Shown: positions 63,641 through 64,000 of the stretch, piece after piece
Layout: each line of letters opens with the position of its first letter
Numbering within the stretch: position 1 is the first letter of the stretch
NCBI GenBank assembly: GCA_021809845.1
Contig: JAJZJW010000002.1
Coordinates: 1 to 64,000, forward strand
Direction: 5' to 3'
Origin: a bacterium
GTDB taxonomy: Bacteria; SZUA-79; Acidulodesulfobacterales; Acidulodesulfobacteraceae
Length of the DNA: 64,000 nt
Position numbers and translations under genes: made by a program
The notes under the pieces: model-generated
The model's input: only the letters and a program-made list of their open reading frames with translations
Database searches by the model: none
Told to the model about the DNA's origin: nothing

Positions 63641-63825
63641 TAATTAATTAAAAATATCTGACAAATAATAATAATCATACAAACTTAATTAAAATTTAAA
63701 ATCAGTTTTGCCTGATTAATTTAATTTCATCTTTAATTATTGTCTGCAAATATTATTAATTAATTAAAAATATCTGACAAATAATAATAATCATACAAAC
63801 TTAATTAAAATTTAAAATCAGTTTT
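63641..63825. repeat. 69-bp direct duplication at the 3' end of the ferredoxin gene
   Basis: The sequence 63641-63709 recurs without mismatch at 63757-63825, and similarity extends a little further left with a 4-bp indel. The right copy contains the last seven codons and stop of the ferredoxin gene, so the left copy is a duplicated ferredoxin tail plus downstream DNA. The 116-bp offset suggests a recent tandem duplication by slippage or recombination. Confidence 0.9.
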
Positions 63826-64000
63826 ATCGGGATGAATTTTTTTTGCTTTTGCTTCGAGCTGCTCCTTAGTTTCTTTACGATTTTCGTCAGGAATACAGCA
63901 ATCAACGGGGCACACCGAAGCACACTGCGGAGAATCATAAAAACCGTAGCATTCAGTGCAAAGTTCAGGATCTATGATATACACATCCCCTTCTGCTATT
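63805..64000 (-). CDS. 4Fe-4S ferredoxin, YfhL type (5' end beyond window)
   Basis: Only the C-terminal 64 codons are present; the gene runs off the right edge. It encodes a two-cluster ferredoxin: [17 protein letters not shown] is the first part of the second binding motif, followed by [12 protein letters not shown]. The long spacer between the second and third cysteine (CxxC-x8-C-x3-C) marks the YfhL/Allochromatium-like class, which has very low potentials. The Lys/Glu-rich tail ([14 protein letters not shown]) is typical. It could feed the activator ATPases of this genome. Confidence 0.88.
   Translation of the reverse strand, partial: IAEGDVYIIDPELCTECYGFYDSPQCASVCPVDCCIPDENRKETKEQLEAKAKKIHPDKTDFKF

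Overview
The window is AT-rich (roughly one third G+C, intergenic regions much lower) and gene-dense. Nearly every gene is a recognisable bacterial housekeeping, respiratory or stress gene. Gram-negative character is shown by SurA/PpiC-type periplasmic chaperones. Anaerobic or microaerophilic metabolism is suggested by pyruvate phosphate dikinase, two loci of 2-hydroxyacyl-CoA-dehydratase-type activators, an indolepyruvate:ferredoxin-oxidoreductase-like pair and a ferredoxin. A quinol:cytochrome bc complex, bacterioferritin, Tpx and a PerR-type regulator show respiration with oxygen defence. Three DsrE-family proteins and a TauE/SafE exporter hint at sulfur metabolism, and a plasma-membrane-type proton P-ATPase at pH stress. 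My best guess is a deltaproteobacterial lineage, perhaps an acid-tolerant sulfur-cycling group such as Acidulodesulfobacterales. That is inference from gene content; there is no rRNA or tRNA in the window to test it.

Layout. 0.1-6.1 kb: prepilin peptidase, a small unknown gene, Tpx, TauE/SafE permease, a MORN-type repeat protein, bacterioferritin, and the divergent TlpA-CcdA pair for thiol delivery and cytochrome c maturation. 6.2-10.1 kb: a TetR regulator, two DsrE proteins, a Met/His-rich secreted protein and an iron alcohol dehydrogenase; the second dsrE has a clear promoter with a TetR-like palindrome on its -10 box. 10.4-15.0 kb: proton P-type ATPase facing a separate F0 operon (atpZ-I-B-E). 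15.4-18.7 kb: Rieske protein, cytochrome b and an unusual multi-TM protein with a C-terminal c-type haem domain. 18.9-35.6 kb: a long co-directional minus-strand run nadA-glyQ-glyS-ppdK-mfd-ppiC-surA-pdxA-uvrA. 35.8-40.6 kb: trpS, a third dsrE-like gene, a small BcrA/HgdC-type activator ATPase with an unrecognised partner, and trxB. 40.8-49.6 kb: amino acid permease, two MFS transporters, undecaprenyl diphosphate synthase, an alpha/beta hydrolase and aspS. 49.8-52.8 kb: a very divergent iorA/iorB-like pair facing perR. 53.0-57.3 kb: a large double-domain activase, moaE, moaD and moaB. 57.7-60.1 kb: groES-groEL with an upstream CIRCE operator. 60.3-63.2 kb: LOG-family protein, dcd and a two-gene ABC exporter. 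63.2-64.0 kb: a structured, relatively G+C-rich relic that may be the right end of an IS200/IS605-type element, a 69-bp direct duplication, and the 3' part of a ferredoxin gene.

How the genes connect. TlpA and CcdA would support maturation of the haem c protein of the bc-type complex. That complex builds the proton gradient that the F0 sector uses, and the P-type pump can add to it at ATP cost. Tpx, TrxB, PerR and Bfr form a peroxide/iron defence set. Activator ATPases of the BcrA/HgdC type occur twice and imply ATP-driven low-potential electron transfer. No phage, CRISPR array or intact transposase is present. The oddest items are the glyQ gene with no standard start codon in front of its conserved N-terminus, the IOR-like pair that has lost its cofactor motifs, MoaD with two residues after its Gly-Gly, the bc complex with the haem c fusion, and the dsrE/activator/unknown locus at 37.0-39.4 kb.
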